From NCBI RefSeq assembly GCF_002128405.1, contig NZ_NETJ01000004.1, forward strand, positions 248,001-312,000: 64,000 bases of DNA. The letters run 5' to 3'. Position numbers and translations under genes: made by a program. The stretch is from Gottfriedia solisilvae (GTDB taxonomy: Bacteria; Bacillota; Bacilli; Bacillales; Bacillaceae_G). The notes beneath the pieces were generated by a model that searched no databases, was not told the DNA's origin, and saw nothing but the letters and a program-made list of their open reading frames with translations. This document shows, in pieces, positions 43,541 to 54,087 of this stretch. Position 1 is the first letter of the stretch; each line of letters begins with the position of its first letter.

Positions 43541-44216
43541 AACCGTACACTCCTCTCGCTTGGTCGCGTACAATTTTTCCGCCTTCAATTGCAATAACAC
43601 GTCTCTTTAAGTTATTCACTATATCCTTATTGTGTGTGGCCATTACAATAGTTGTGCCACGATCATTAATCTCTTTAAAAATATCCATGATCTCCCAAGT
43701 AGTTTCAGGGTCAAGGTTACCTGTAGGCTCATCGGCAATAACAACTTTTGGTTTATTAACGATTGAACGAGCGATCGAAACACGTTGTTGTTCACCACCG
43801 GAAAGTTCCGTTGGTAAGAATCGAGCTTTATGCTTTAACTTAACAAGATCAAGTACTTCCATAACTCTCTTCTTTATTGTTTTCGGATTTTCTTCTATAA
43901 CTTCAAGTGCGAATGCAATATTTTCATAAACAGTTAAAGTCGGTAATAATTTATAATCTTGGAAAACAACTCCGATATTTCTTCGTAATAAAGGTACTTT
44001 GCTATCCTTCATTTGTGCTAAATCAATACCATTAATTAATATCGTTCCTTTTGATGGTCTTTCTTCACGATACATCATTTTAATGAAAGTCGATTTCCCA
44101 GCTCCACTAGGTCCAACGACATATACAAATTCACCTTGGCGAATTTTTACATTAATACCATTTACCGCAAGAACACCATTAGGATACGTCTTATAAACTT
44201 CTTTTAATTCAATCAT
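43530..44216 (-). CDS. ftsE: Cell-division ABC ATPase FtsE
   Basis: 228 residues. Walker A GPSGAGKST, Q-loop FQDYKLL, signature LSGGEQQR, Walker B VVIADEPTGNLD, switch His in MATHNKD. Works with FtsX at the membrane. AAGGAGAATGTC before the ATG. About 340 bases upstream to cccB contain its promoter; nothing else is identified there. Confidence 0.96.
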   Translation of the reverse strand: MIELKEVYKTYPNGVLAVNGINVKIRQGEFVYVVGPSGAGKSTFIKMMYREERPSKGTILINGIDLAQMKDSKVPLLRRNIGVVFQDYKLLPTLTVYENIAFALEVIEENPKTIKKRVMEVLDLVKLKHKARFLPTELSGGEQQRVSIARSIVNKPKVVIADEPTGNLDPETTWEIMDIFKEINDRGTTIVMATHNKDIVNNLKRRVIAIEGGKIVRDQARGVYGYES

Positions 44217-44560
44217 GACATTCTCCTTATAGTAATTGTTCCTTATTATTTATAGATCGAATCGGATAAGATCGATTTTATTGATGTCTTAACTTAACTT
44301 TTCACAATCTTTCTTGCTTACCGAACCATAATCTCAAATCTGTTCTAATCTACATAATTCGATATTTTTCTGCTAAGCTCCTCTATTATACCACTTAAAA
44401 ATTGTCACTACTGATAAATTTATGTTACATTTTGTTTAATAGTCAATATTTATTTCGACCTATTTCTAACCACTCTTTTAATAATAGTGGTATTTGTAAT
44501 ATAAATGAAAAAAACAGACCAATTCTAAGTAATTAGATAATTGGTCTGTTTTTTATTTAT
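44217..44560. other. Intergenic region ftsE-cccB
   Basis: The cccB terminator is at 44508-44556 (ACAGACCAATT/AATTGGTCTGT, then T6). The rest is AT-rich with no recognisable gene and should hold the ftsEX promoter. Confidence 0.6.
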
Positions 44561-44887
44561 TTATTTCTTTGTTGCTAGCCATTTTGCAACACTTTTTGCG
44601 TCATTGCCTTCAACTACACCACTCGGCATCTGTCCTCTGCCCTCATGAATGATGGTTTCAATTTCCTTTTCAGAGTACTTTGCACCAACAGTCTCTAATG
44701 ATGGTCCAATTCCACCTTCAAGTTGCCCACCGTGACAGCTTGAACAGCTTTGTTTAAAAAGCTTTTCTCCAGCACTTGCTGATACAGGCTCACCCGAGTC
44801 CTTATTACCAGCATTATTATTTGAACCACAAGCTGCTACTGTTAACAGCATTCCACCAGTGACAAAAGCAAGCAATAGCTTTTTCAC
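44561..44887 (-). CDS. cccB: Cytochrome c-551 lipoprotein
   Basis: 108 residues. Lipoprotein signal peptide with lipobox AACG at about 17-20, a Gly/Asn/Ser linker, and a small class I c-type heme domain with CSSCH and distal Met in GQMPSG. Carries electrons outside the membrane to terminal oxidases. In B. subtilis cccB also lies beside ftsE. AAAGGGGAG ribosome site. Confidence 0.93.
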   Translation of the reverse strand: MKKLLLAFVTGGMLLTVAACGSNNNAGNKDSGEPVSASAGEKLFKQSCSSCHGGQLEGGIGPSLETVGAKYSEKEIETIIHEGRGQMPSGVVEGNDAKSVAKWLATKK

Positions 44888-44966
44888 AAAAATCTCCCCT
44901 TTAATAATCCCAATAAAGTCTTATACTTTTAGTGTACTACTCATAGGATGTCACAACTTTTCCTTT

Positions 44967-45839
44967 TTATGTCAAATTTGTGAAACCTTCGCCAAGTACT
45001 TCAGTTGCATCGACTACAGTTATAAAGGCATTTCTATCAATTGATTGTACAATATCTCGTAATGTTATAAATTCTGATTGGTCTAAAACACACATTAATA
45101 CAGGGCGATTTTCATTCGTGTAACCACCAACCCCACTTAATTTCGTTACACCTCTATCTAATTCATGTACGATTGCATTTGTAACTAGTTCTTCTTCAGA
45201 AGTAATAATTAATGTCATTTTTGATCTAGCAAGACCGATTTGTACTAAGTCGATTGTTTTACTCGTTACAAACAATGCGATTAATGCGTACATACCACTT
45301 TCTAAATCAAATACGATTGCCGCTGTTAATACGATTAATCCATCGATAAATGCTACACAAATACCAAGTGATAATCCTGAATATTTATGAACAATCTGAG
45401 CTGCTAAGTCTGTACCACCCGTTGATGCTTTTCCACGGAATACAATACCTAGACCTAATCCAATACAAAGTCCTCCAAAAATTGAAGCTAATAATGGGTT
45501 ATCTGTAGCAGGGCTTAAGTCTTCTGTTAAAAGCACGACAAATGGTAAGAAAATTGTACCTGCTAATGTTTTTATTCCAAATTGGCGACCTAATAATACA
45601 ACACCTGCAATAAATAATGGAATATTAAAAGCCCATTGTACAATTGCTGGTTTAAATCCAAGTGTACTTTTTAGAATTGTTGAAATACCACTAACTCCAC
45701 CTGAAGCGATATTATTTGGTAATAAAAAGACGCTAAATGCTACCGCAATAATTGCTGAACCTAATAAAACAAAAAGATAATCGATAACCGTCTTCCCCCA
45801 CCCTACATATAAAGTGGTTCCATACTTTACTTTCTTCAA
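44967..45839 (-). CDS. YitT/YvjA-family membrane protein
   Basis: 290 residues. Five or six membrane segments (FVLLGSAIIAVAFSVFLLP, GGVSGISTILKSTLGF, FIAGVVLLG, GGLCIGLGLGIVFRGKASTGGTDLAAQI) followed by a C-terminal DUF2179 domain (MTLIITSEEELVTNAIVHELDRGVTKLSG region, about 210-285). Function unknown. The position between cccB and prfB matches B. subtilis yvjA. GGGGG site before ATG. Confidence 0.9.
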   Translation of the reverse strand: MKKVKYGTTLYVGWGKTVIDYLFVLLGSAIIAVAFSVFLLPNNIASGGVSGISTILKSTLGFKPAIVQWAFNIPLFIAGVVLLGRQFGIKTLAGTIFLPFVVLLTEDLSPATDNPLLASIFGGLCIGLGLGIVFRGKASTGGTDLAAQIVHKYSGLSLGICVAFIDGLIVLTAAIVFDLESGMYALIALFVTSKTIDLVQIGLARSKMTLIITSEEELVTNAIVHELDRGVTKLSGVGGYTNENRPVLMCVLDQSEFITLRDIVQSIDRNAFITVVDATEVLGEGFTNLT

Positions 45840-46208
45840 TGTAATCCCCCAAACTTTCTCTAGTTGATAATTTTAAATTTTGTAACCTTTTATAAGGTCT
45901 ATATCTCTATTTTTTATTAATCAAAAAGGCTAAAAGCTTTCTAACATAATGAATGAAAATTTACTTTTTAATTTTTGTTAAAAAAATATAATTGCAATAA
46001 TATTTAAATAATCCCCAATATAGCTAGTTGCTATCTCCCTAGAGAGAAAACATTATAAAGAGAACATCTTCAAAAAGAAGATGTTTACTTTGAAGTCTTC
46101 AGTTAAACCTCAATAAAATGGCTGTTAAGAACGCAAACTTTCCCCTGTATTCTTAACAGCCAATTTTTTTAGTCATATCAGCATTTCTACAAGACTTATC
46201 TATTTATA
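45840..46208. other. Intergenic region after prfB
   Basis: Contains the hairpin GGCTGTTAAGAA/TTCTTAACAGCC (46120-46161), T-rich on the plus side and weaker on the minus side, which probably terminates prfB. No gene seen. Confidence 0.6.
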
Positions 46209-47307
46209 TTAAATTTTTGAACGTAAGTAAGCATCGATAAATGGATCAAGTCCACCATCCATTACTGCTTGTACATTACCTACTTCAGCACTTGTTCGAT
46301 GACCTTTAACCATTGAATATGGGTGGAATACGTAAGAACGTATTTGGCTACCCCAACCAATTTCTTTTTGCTCACCACGAATTTCATCAAGTTGAGCTTG
46401 TTGCTCATCTAATTTACGTTGATATAACTTAGCTTTCAACATTTTCATCGCTGCTTCACGGTTTTTGATCTGAGAACGTTCAGATTGACATGTAACAACT
46501 GTGTTCGTTGGTGTATGCGTAATACGAACTGCTGAATCAGTTGTATTAATATGCTGTCCACCCGCTCCACTTGCACGATACGTATCAATTTTCAAGTCTT
46601 CTGTACGAACTTCAATTTCAATTTCCTCATTGAATTCAGGCATAACTTCACATGACACAAATGAAGTATGACGGCGACCAGAAGAGTCAAATGGAGAGAT
46701 ACGTACTAAACGATGAACGCCTTTTTCCGCTTTTAAATAGCCATAAGCATTGTGACCTTTGATCGCTAAAGTAACACTTTTAATTCCAGCTTCATCACCT
46801 GGTAAGTAATCTAAAGTTTCCACTTTAAAGCCACGTTTTTCAGCCCATCTAGTATACATACGCAATAACATTGAGCCCCAATCTTGTGACTCAGTACCAC
46901 CTGCACCTGGGTGAAGTTCTAATATTGCATTATTTTTATCATAAGGCTCACTTAATAATAATTGAAGTTCAAAATCATTTAGTTTAACCGTTAATACTTT
47001 TACTTCAGAAACTAACTCTTCAAAAAGTTCGTCATCGTTTTCTTCTTTCACTAACTCATATGTTAATTCAAGATTTTCATAGCCGTCATTTAAATCATTG
47101 AATTCATTAATGACTTCTTTTAATCCACTTACTTCACTAATAACAACTTGAGCTGCTTTTTGGTCATCCCAGAATGTTGGTTCTGACATAAATGCTTCAA
47201 GCTCGTCTAATCTACCTTGCTTTGTTTCTACGTCAAAGAGACCCCCTAAATGCTTGAAGGCGTTTCGCCATCTTTTCTAATTCTTGCTTTACTTCTACTA
47301 ATTCCAT
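46209..47307 (-). CDS. prfB: Peptide chain release factor 2, with programmed +1 frameshift
   Basis: Ends translation at UGA and UAA. The first 24 codons start at ATG 47307 ([20 protein letters not shown]), then the DNA reads AGG GGG TCT CTT TGA C: an internal Shine-Dalgarno, a slippery CTT and an in-frame TGA at 47233-47235, the standard autoregulatory site. After a +1 shift the frame continues [20 protein letters not shown] to the stop at 46209, 365 residues in all. GGQ is in GAGGQHIN; the SPF motif in [12 protein letters not shown] selects UGA. The whole length, 1099 bases, is one more than a multiple of three, as expected. Confidence 0.97.
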
Positions 47308-47340
47308 TACTTACACCTCAATTAAAATTTTATGAACAAT

Positions 47341-47428
47341 AAAAAGCAGGTAAAGACAAGTAATTAGGAAGTGTAACCATTAATAGTTACACTGATTCCC
47401 TAATAACTACTTGCCCTTGCCCCTTTTT
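47341..47428 (-). terminator. Long terminator between secA and prfB
   Basis: GTGTAAC/GTTACAC inner stem extended outward by CAAGTA/TACTTG-type pairing, then T5 on the minus strand, so prfB is not simply read through from secA. Confidence 0.7.
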
Positions 47429-47447
47429 TCATACAGTTTCTATACTA

Positions 47448-49958
47448 TTAGATTCCTTTTCCGTGGCAGTTTTTATACTTCTTACCTGAACCACAAGGAC
47501 AATCGTCATTTCGGCCAATTTCGTCGCCTTTTACAACTGGTTTTTTCTTAACTTCACCTTCATCAGTTCCTACATGAATTGCTTCACCTTGAACTGCTTC
47601 ACGTTCAACATCTGCTTCAATTTCAGCCTTCATAATAATACGAGAAACTTCTTCTTCAATAGAAGCAATCATTTCTTCAAACATTGCGAAGCCTTCCATT
47701 TGATATTCGCGAAGAGGATCAATTTGTGCATATGCACGTAAATGAATACCTTCACGCAGTTGATCCATTGCATCAATATGAGCCATCCACTTGCTATCAA
47801 CAGTACGTAATAAGACAACTTTTTCAAACTCGCGCATTTGTTCAACTGGTAAAAGTTCTTGTTTTTCATCGTAACGTTCAAATACTGCCTTTTGAATTAG
47901 TTCAACCATTTCATCTGGCTCAATTAAACGTAATTGTTCAACACTAATTTCATCTTCATTTAGCAATGTAGCTTCAACGAAGTCTACAATACCTTCTAAG
48001 TTCCACTCTTCTTGAAGTTGTTCATTAGGTGTATGAGCTGAAACGACACGATTAATCGTTCCTTCGATCATGCTCTTCACAATTGGTTGTAAATCATCTG
48101 AATCAATTACTTCAGAACGTTGAGCATAAATTACTTCACGTTGCTGACGTAATACATCATCATATTGTAATAATTGTTTACGAGCATCAAAGTTATTACC
48201 CTCAACTCGTTTTTGTGCAGATTCTACTGCACGAGAAACCATTTTACTTTCGATTGGTTGAGTATCATCTAAACCTAAACGGTCCATCATAATTGATAAA
48301 TTATCTGAGCCAAACCGGCGCATTAATTCATCTTCCATAGAAAGGTAGAAAGTTGTAACCCCTGGATCTCCTTGACGACCAGAACGTCCACGTAACTGAT
48401 TATCAATACGACGGCTTTCATGGCGTTCAGTACCAATTACTGCTAATCCACCAAGCTCACGAACACCTTCACCTAATTTAATATCCGTACCACGACCAGC
48501 CATGTTCGTTGCAATTGTAACAGCACCTTTATGCCCTGCTAATGCGATAATATCTGCTTCACGCTCATGGTTTTTTGCATTTAATACTTCATGCTTAATC
48601 CCTTTACGTTTTAATAACTGAGAAATTAATTCAGAAGTTTCAATCGCAACAGTACCAACAAGAACTGGTTGGCCAGCTTTGTGACGCTCTGCAATCTCTT
48701 CAGCTACAGCATTAAATTTACCAGTCATAGATTTATAAACTAAATCCGGCTTGTCATTACGAGCAATCGGACGGTTAGTCGGAATAACTAGTACGTTCAT
48801 ATTGTAAATATTGCGGAATTCTTCTTCTTCTGTTTTCGCAGTACCAGTCATACCAGATAACTTTTTGTACATACGGAAATAGTTTTGGAAAGTAATCGTA
48901 GCAAGGGTCATACTTTCATTCTGAATTTTTAAACCTTCTTTTGCTTCAATTGCTTGGTGAAGACCTTCACTGTATCGACGACCTTTCATTAATCGTCCAG
49001 TAAATTGGTCAACGATTACAATTTCACCGTCTTGTACAACATAATCAACATCATTTGTCATCGTAACATGTGCACGTAGCGCTTGATTAATATGATGGTT
49101 TAAGTTTACATTTTTTAAATCAAATAGGTTTTCAACGCCAAACGAACGCTCAGCACGAGAAATACCTTCTTCAGTTAATAATACAGATTTCGTTTTTACA
49201 TCATACGTAAAATCTTGATCCTTTTGAAGCATCCCAACAAAAGCATTCGCTGCGATATAAGCTTGAGCTGATTGTTTTGCTTGTCCAGAAATAATTAAAG
49301 GAGTACGTGCTTCATCGATTAAGATTGAGTCAACCTCATCAATAATTGCATAGTTTAAAGGACGTTGAACTCGTTGCTCAGCGTAAACTACCATGTTATC
49401 ACGTAAGTAGTCAAAACCTAGTTCATTGTTTGTACTGTACGTAATGTCACATGCATATGCTTCACGTTTTTCATCTGACTCCATACTATTTAAATTTAAG
49501 CCTACAGATAGACCTAAAAATTCATATAATTGACCCATTTCGCGCGCATCACGGCTCGCTAAGTATTCATTTACTGTAACAACGTGAACACCTAAACCAC
49601 TTAATGCATTTAAGTAAACTGGTAAAGTAGACGTTAATGTTTTACCTTCCCCAGTTTTCATTTCTGAGATATTACCTTCATGTAATGAAATTCCACCTAG
49701 TAACTGAACAGGATAAGGTGTCATACCAAGCACACGAGTTGCACCTTCACGAACTACCGCAAAAGCTTCAACTAGAATATCATCAAGCGTTTCACCTTTT
49801 TGAACACGTGCTTTAAACTCTTCTGTTTTTGCTCTTAATTCATCATCTGATAATTTTGCATACTGATCCTGTAATGCTACTACTTGATCAACCTGCTTTT
49901 GCATTTTATTTAATTGTCGTTGATTAAGGTCAAACACCTTTTTTAACATTCCAAGCAT
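47448..49958 (-). CDS. secA: Preprotein translocase ATPase SecA
   Basis: 836 residues. Motor domain NBD1 with Walker [10 protein letters not shown] and [19 protein letters not shown]; preprotein cross-linking domain about 225-370; NBD2 with [10 protein letters not shown] and [14 protein letters not shown]-terminal zinc-binding SEC-C tail [14 protein letters not shown]. Drives post-translational export through SecYEG. GAGGAG nine bases before the ATG. Located upstream of prfB as in B. subtilis. Confidence 0.98.
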   Translation of the reverse strand: MLGMLKKVFDLNQRQLNKMQKQVDQVVALQDQYAKLSDDELRAKTEEFKARVQKGETLDDILVEAFAVVREGATRVLGMTPYPVQLLGGISLHEGNISEMKTGEGKTLTSTLPVYLNALSGLGVHVVTVNEYLASRDAREMGQLYEFLGLSVGLNLNSMESDEKREAYACDITYSTNNELGFDYLRDNMVVYAEQRVQRPLNYAIIDEVDSILIDEARTPLIISGQAKQSAQAYIAANAFVGMLQKDQDFTYDVKTKSVLLTEEGISRAERSFGVENLFDLKNVNLNHHINQALRAHVTMTNDVDYVVQDGEIVIVDQFTGRLMKGRRYSEGLHQAIEAKEGLKIQNESMTLATITFQNYFRMYKKLSGMTGTAKTEEEEFRNIYNMNVLVIPTNRPIARNDKPDLVYKSMTGKFNAVAEEIAERHKAGQPVLVGTVAIETSELISQLLKRKGIKHEVLNAKNHEREADIIALAGHKGAVTIATNMAGRGTDIKLGEGVRELGGLAVIGTERHESRRIDNQLRGRSGRQGDPGVTTFYLSMEDELMRRFGSDNLSIMMDRLGLDDTQPIESKMVSRAVESAQKRVEGNNFDARKQLLQYDDVLRQQREVIYAQRSEVIDSDDLQPIVKSMIEGTINRVVSAHTPNEQLQEEWNLEGIVDFVEATLLNEDEISVEQLRLIEPDEMVELIQKAVFERYDEKQELLPVEQMREFEKVVLLRTVDSKWMAHIDAMDQLREGIHLRAYAQIDPLREYQMEGFAMFEEMIASIEEEVSRIIMKAEIEADVEREAVQGEAIHVGTDEGEVKKKPVVKGDEIGRNDDCPCGSGKKYKNCHGKGI

Positions 49959-50440
49959 TCGTAACGCTCCTCTATTTTAAAGTCATAAACAAATGTCTTA
50001 ATTGATTAGATTTAGATACTATTTCTAATTTTATCATTAAATGAAGACAAGTGACAACCTTATGGACACAATGTACCATTAGAATTGTTTAATTCTTTCG
50101 AAAATAATCGTTTTCATTAGTATTTTCACCAATTTACGATGAGAAACTTAAATAAAACTCTGTTAAAAAAGGTTTTTGATTACCACTTCAGGATGCTCGC
50201 TTTCCGGGGCGTAAGTTGAGCCTCCTCGACGCCTTCGCGTCTGTGGGGTCTCAACTGTCCTGTTACTTCCATAGGTGTCGAGACTTCTTAAATAATTGTT
50301 TGATTGCTTAGAAAAACCCTCTTTTTAATCAACAATCTTCTAGATCAAAACATTATTTTAAAAATAAACAATAAACAAACTCTAACAAAAAAGGACTAAG
50401 CAAGAATATTCTGCTTAGTCCTATTCACTCTATTATTCTA
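49959..50440. other. Intergenic region secA-hpf
   Basis: Holds the secA promoter region, the degenerate dispersed repeat at 50190-50284 and the hpf terminator at 50386-50423 (GGACTAAGCA/TGCTTAGTCC, then T6 on the minus strand). No gene seen. Confidence 0.65.
50190..50284. repeat. Degenerate Bacillaceae intergenic repeat
   Basis: GATGCTCGCTTTCCGGGGCG, then TGAGCCTCCTCGACGC, CGCGTCTGTGGGGTCTCA and AGGTGTCGAG are the consecutive blocks of a GC-rich palindromic element that recurs between genes in many Bacillus and Oceanobacillus genomes (from memory of such elements). It is much richer in G and C than the flanks, and the inner arms are worn, so an old copy. Confidence 0.6.
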
Positions 50441-50983
50441 TTATTTAGCTTCAATCAATCCATAACGACCATCTTTTCTTGAATACACGATGTTCGTTTT
50501 ATTCGTTTCACCATTTAAGAATACGAAGAAGTTATGGCCTAACATGTTCATTTGTAGAACTGCTTCCTCTGCATCCATTGGTTTTAAATCAAATTGCTTC
50601 GTACGAACCAATTCAATTTCATGTTCTTGATCCTCAACTGCAACTGCAGCTTCAGAAGATGTCGCAAACATATATTTTAAAGATCCTTTTTCACGAAGTT
50701 TGCGGTTTACTTTTGTTTTATGTTTTCTAATTTGACGATCTAGCTTATCAATAACTAGATCAACAGCTGCATAAAGATCAGCATGTTCTTCTTCTGCACG
50801 TAATAACATATACGTACCTGGAATAGTGACTTCAATTCTTTGCTTGTCGTGGAATACCTTTGCGTTTACTCGAGCTGTTAGATCCTCATTAAAATGACGA
50901 TCAAAACGTGATAATTTCTTTTCTACGTATTCACGAATTGCTGGAGTAATTTCAATATTTTCGCCTCGGATGTTTAGCATCAT
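50441..50983 (-). CDS. hpf: Ribosome hibernation promoting factor, long form
   Basis: 180 residues. N-terminal HPF domain (about 1-105; MLNIRGENIEITPAIREYVEKKL) binds the 30S decoding site; C-terminal domain (about 125-178, EIVRTKQFDLKPMDAEEAVLQM) dimerizes 70S particles into 100S. The frame opens earlier at 51004, but AGGAGG lies eight bases before the ATG at 50983. Order fliT-hpf-secA is that of B. subtilis. Confidence 0.94.
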   Translation of the reverse strand: MMLNIRGENIEITPAIREYVEKKLSRFDRHFNEDLTARVNAKVFHDKQRIEVTIPGTYMLLRAEEEHADLYAAVDLVIDKLDRQIRKHKTKVNRKLREKGSLKYMFATSSEAAVAVEDQEHEIELVRTKQFDLKPMDAEEAVLQMNMLGHNFFVFLNGETNKTNIVYSRKDGRYGLIEAK

Positions 50984-51225
50984 ATGGGTTTCCTCCTTCA
51001 TCAAGCTCCAAAAATGAAAGCTGTCTATACTTATATTCTACACTAGATTGATATATTCCTTCAAAGAATATTTGTCCAATATCAGAACTTTTTTATCTTT
51101 ACAAGAGATTATATTTAAAGATTTCGTTAAAGATTCACTGTATTTTTTTCCAAGTAATAAATATAGAAAAAACTTTTCCAAACCGACCATTGACACCGAG
51201 GGACTGGGCACAGTAAACAAGATAA

Positions 51226-51262
51226 AAACAAACAAAGGCTTACTCAATTGAGTAAGCCTTTG
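51226..51262 (-). terminator. Terminator after the cold-shock gene
   Basis: CAAAGGCTTACTC / GAGTAAGCCTTTG 13-bp stem; T-rich tail on the minus strand. Confidence 0.88.
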
Positions 51263-51305
51263 TGTTCCGAATCTATATAAGCAAATAATTACTTATTAAC
51301 GGATA

Positions 51306-51503
51306 TTAGATTTTAGTTACGTTAGCAGCTTGAGGTCCACGGTTACCTTCAACGATTTCGAAGCTAACTGCTTGGCCTTCTTCTAAAGATTTGTAACCAT
51401 CAGCGTTGATCGCTGAGAAATGCACGAATACATCGTCTCCATCTTCGCGCTCGATAAATCCAAAACCTTTTTCTGCATTAAACCATTTTACTTTACCTTG
51501 CAT
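51306..51503 (-). CDS. Cold-shock protein, CspB/CspC type
   Basis: 65 residues, one OB fold. RNP1 KGFGFIER and RNP2 VFVHFSAI are intact within [14 protein letters not shown]. Binds single-stranded RNA and DNA as a chaperone. GAAGGGAATG precedes the ATG, with a leader of some 100 bases. A single gene with terminator. Which csp paralogue cannot be decided. Confidence 0.95.
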   Translation of the reverse strand: MQGKVKWFNAEKGFGFIEREDGDDVFVHFSAINADGYKSLEEGQAVSFEIVEGNRGPQAANVTKI

Positions 51504-51713
51504 TCAAATCCATTCCCTTCAGTCGAAAACTTGTGAATCTTCTCCACAATTCAACTATACATCAAAAAAGTGGAACAAGTCAAAAATAGCTTATCGCCTT
51601 TTTTTCCGACAATTCGACAAATTCTAAATTCAAGATAAAAGGGTTAAGGGGATGGGTTGAAATAAGTAATTTCCAACCTTACATTTCCCTTAACTCCTTA
51701 TTTTACAAGCATT

Positions 51714-53537
51714 TTATACCTTAAATCGATAAGGTACCGTCGTTACAATTACACTTCGTTTGTGCAGTAAGTATGCACGAAGTAATAAACTAGATTGATT
51801 ATGTAAAACATTATGCCAGTTTTTCTTTGTAATAAATTGAGGAATTAAAACAGTGATTTCAAATCCATTTTCATGTGCTTTTTGTTCCATTTGATCAATT
51901 ACTTTTAATAACGGTCTAGTAATTTCTCGATATTCAGAATGAACAACAATTAGCTTTACATTTGGATTCCAAGTTTCCCACTTATCTCTCATTTGCTGTT
52001 CACTTTCTTTATCAAAAGAAATATAAACTGCGTAAACCTCATCTGCAATACCCTGTGCATACTGCATCGTACGCTCTACAACTTTTGTAATACCAGCAAC
52101 TGGTACAATCATGATATTCCCTTTAATTTTATCAGGAATATCATTATTTAATCTAAGCTGATCCCCTACTGCCTCATAATGTTTTCTAATTGTTAAAAAT
52201 AGATACACGATGAGTGGTAAGAAAACAAGAATTGACCAAACTTGATTGAATTTAGTTGTTAAGAAAATAATTGAAACTAATGCTGAAATTAATGCACCAA
52301 CTAAATTTGTAATCATTTTTGGGAACCAATTCGCAGGCTTTTCTCTTAACCATTTAATAACCATACCTGTTTGAGAAAGTGTAAATGGTACGAATACACC
52401 GACTGCATATAATGGAATTAATTGTTCTGTTTTCCCTTGGAATGCAATAATTAAAAGAATTGATGCAACACCAAGAGTAATAATTCCATTTGAATATCCT
52501 AAACGATCTCCACGAAGTAAATACATTCTTGGCATAAATTTATCACTAGCTAAGTTATATGCAAGTAATGGGAATGCTGAGAAACCTGTATTTGCTGCCA
52601 ATACAAGGATTAACGCTGTTGTTCCTTGTATGAAGTAGTAAATAATATTACGGCCAAAAATTTCTGAACCTAGTTGTGACATTACAGTTTCTTCCGCATT
52701 AGGCGTTATGCTATACCAATAAGCTAGGAACATAATACCTGAAAAAAGAACCGCTAATATTAGTCCCATCATTGTTAATGTTTTTGCTGCATTACGTTCA
52801 GATGGTTCTTTAAAATTAGGTATTGCATTCGATATGGCTTCTACACCCGTTAAAGCTGAACAACCTGATGAAAATGCTTTTAATAGTAAAAATAATGAGA
52901 TTCCACCAGGTATAGTCGTTCCAATTGGTGAATGAGTTACTTGTGGTCCATTGCCAGTTATTACATTAAAGAGCCCCACAACTATGATAATTACAAGTGC
53001 AACCACGAATAAATACACTGGATACGCTAAAATAGATGCTGATTCAGTTAATCCGCGTAAATTAAGAATCGTAATAAAAATAACGAGTAAAACTGCAATA
53101 AACACTGTATGACTATGTAAGATTGGAATTGCTGACGTAATCGCATCCGTTCCAGCTGACACACTAACTGCTACAGTCAAAATATAATCGACAAGTAATG
53201 ATCCACCAGCAACTAACCCTGGAATAACACCGAGATTTTGCTTAGATACGACATAAGCACCACCACCATGTGGGTAGCTAAAGATAATCTGGCGATAAGA
53301 CAAAATTAATGCTAACAATAAAATAAGTACGCCAATACCGATTGGAATTGAATACCAATATGCAACAGCACCAACAGTTGCTAGCACAATTAATATTTGC
53401 TCTGGTCCATAAGCAACAGAAGACAATGCATCTGACGATAAAATTGCCAATGCCTTTGTATTAGAAAGCTTTTGCTCCCCTAATTCAGTTGTCTTAAGTG
53501 GCTTACCGATTAAGTATCGTTTTAAAATCGATAACAT
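51714..53537 (-). CDS. KimA/YdaO-type potassium or amino-acid transporter
   Basis: 607 residues, 12 membrane segments then a cytoplasmic C-terminal domain of about 150 residues (IVPVAGITKVVERTMQYAQG). SILKRYLIGKPLKTTELGEQ and TKALAILSSDALSSVAYGPEQI are the APC/KUP-like start of YdaO, shown in B. subtilis to be the high-affinity potassium importer KimA. The long frame starts at 53648; ATG 53537 with AGAGGTG upstream gives the same length as KimA. The leader before it is short and shows no c-di-AMP (ydaO) riboswitch. Confidence 0.88.
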   Translation of the reverse strand: MLSILKRYLIGKPLKTTELGEQKLSNTKALAILSSDALSSVAYGPEQILIVLATVGAVAYWYSIPIGIGVLILLLALILSYRQIIFSYPHGGGAYVVSKQNLGVIPGLVAGGSLLVDYILTVAVSVSAGTDAITSAIPILHSHTVFIAVLLVIFITILNLRGLTESASILAYPVYLFVVALVIIIVVGLFNVITGNGPQVTHSPIGTTIPGGISLFLLLKAFSSGCSALTGVEAISNAIPNFKEPSERNAAKTLTMMGLILAVLFSGIMFLAYWYSITPNAEETVMSQLGSEIFGRNIIYYFIQGTTALILVLAANTGFSAFPLLAYNLASDKFMPRMYLLRGDRLGYSNGIITLGVASILLIIAFQGKTEQLIPLYAVGVFVPFTLSQTGMVIKWLREKPANWFPKMITNLVGALISALVSIIFLTTKFNQVWSILVFLPLIVYLFLTIRKHYEAVGDQLRLNNDIPDKIKGNIMIVPVAGITKVVERTMQYAQGIADEVYAVYISFDKESEQQMRDKWETWNPNVKLIVVHSEYREITRPLLKVIDQMEQKAHENGFEITVLIPQFITKKNWHNVLHNQSSLLLRAYLLHKRSVIVTTVPYRFKV

Positions 53538-53701
53538 AAGTACACCTCTACATAATAAGTATGAAACTAAACCATTTGAGTTTATCACAAAACTAGTATA
53601 AATTGTGTTAAATTCATGAAAATAATACCAATATTTATTACACTTCACGTAAATTAATTACTATTAAGTTACCTCTATTCTTAAATAAAATACTACAAAA
53701 C

Positions 53702-53737
53702 AAAAAGTATCCTGTTCCCACAGGATACTTTGATTTT
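53702..53737 (-). terminator. Terminator after fliT
   Basis: AAAGTATCCTG / CAGGATACTTT 11-bp stem with T5 on the minus strand. Confidence 0.88.
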
Positions 53738-54087
53738 TATTCCTTTTTATCAAAAAAAGCTGAAAGATTATTTAATGATTTATATGGGTTGATATATTGG
53801 TTGTGTACTTTTTTTTGGTCTTTTAATCCTGAAAGATCTTTCTTAATATCAGACAAAATGATATTCATAGAACGATTAATTTGATCATTCAAATCAACGA
53901 TTTTGTTTATTAGTTGTCGTTCACCCTCATCCTTGGGAGGCTGAACACTAGGAAGCAGTTCATCTCTTTCATCTAATAAAGAAAAGATTTTCTCTATGAT
54001 TTCATCACGATTTTCCTGAGACGGAACTATCGATGTTAGTTCTGCAAGCTGAGTAGTAACCGAAAAAAGTGTTTGGTTCACATTCAT
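53737..54087 (-). CDS. fliT: Flagellar export chaperone FliT-like
   Basis: 116 residues, helical, with no membrane segment. The sequence is not strongly conserved, but its length, helical pattern (NRDEIIEKIFSLLDERDELL, INKIVDLNDQINRSMNIILSDI) and position directly after fliS, with one-base TAATG overlap, point to FliT, the FliD chaperone. Last gene of the flaG-fliD-fliS-fliT unit, followed by a strong terminator. Confidence 0.78.
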   Translation of the reverse strand: MNVNQTLFSVTTQLAELTSIVPSQENRDEIIEKIFSLLDERDELLPSVQPPKDEGERQLINKIVDLNDQINRSMNIILSDIKKDLSGLKDQKKVHNQYINPYKSLNNLSAFFDKKE

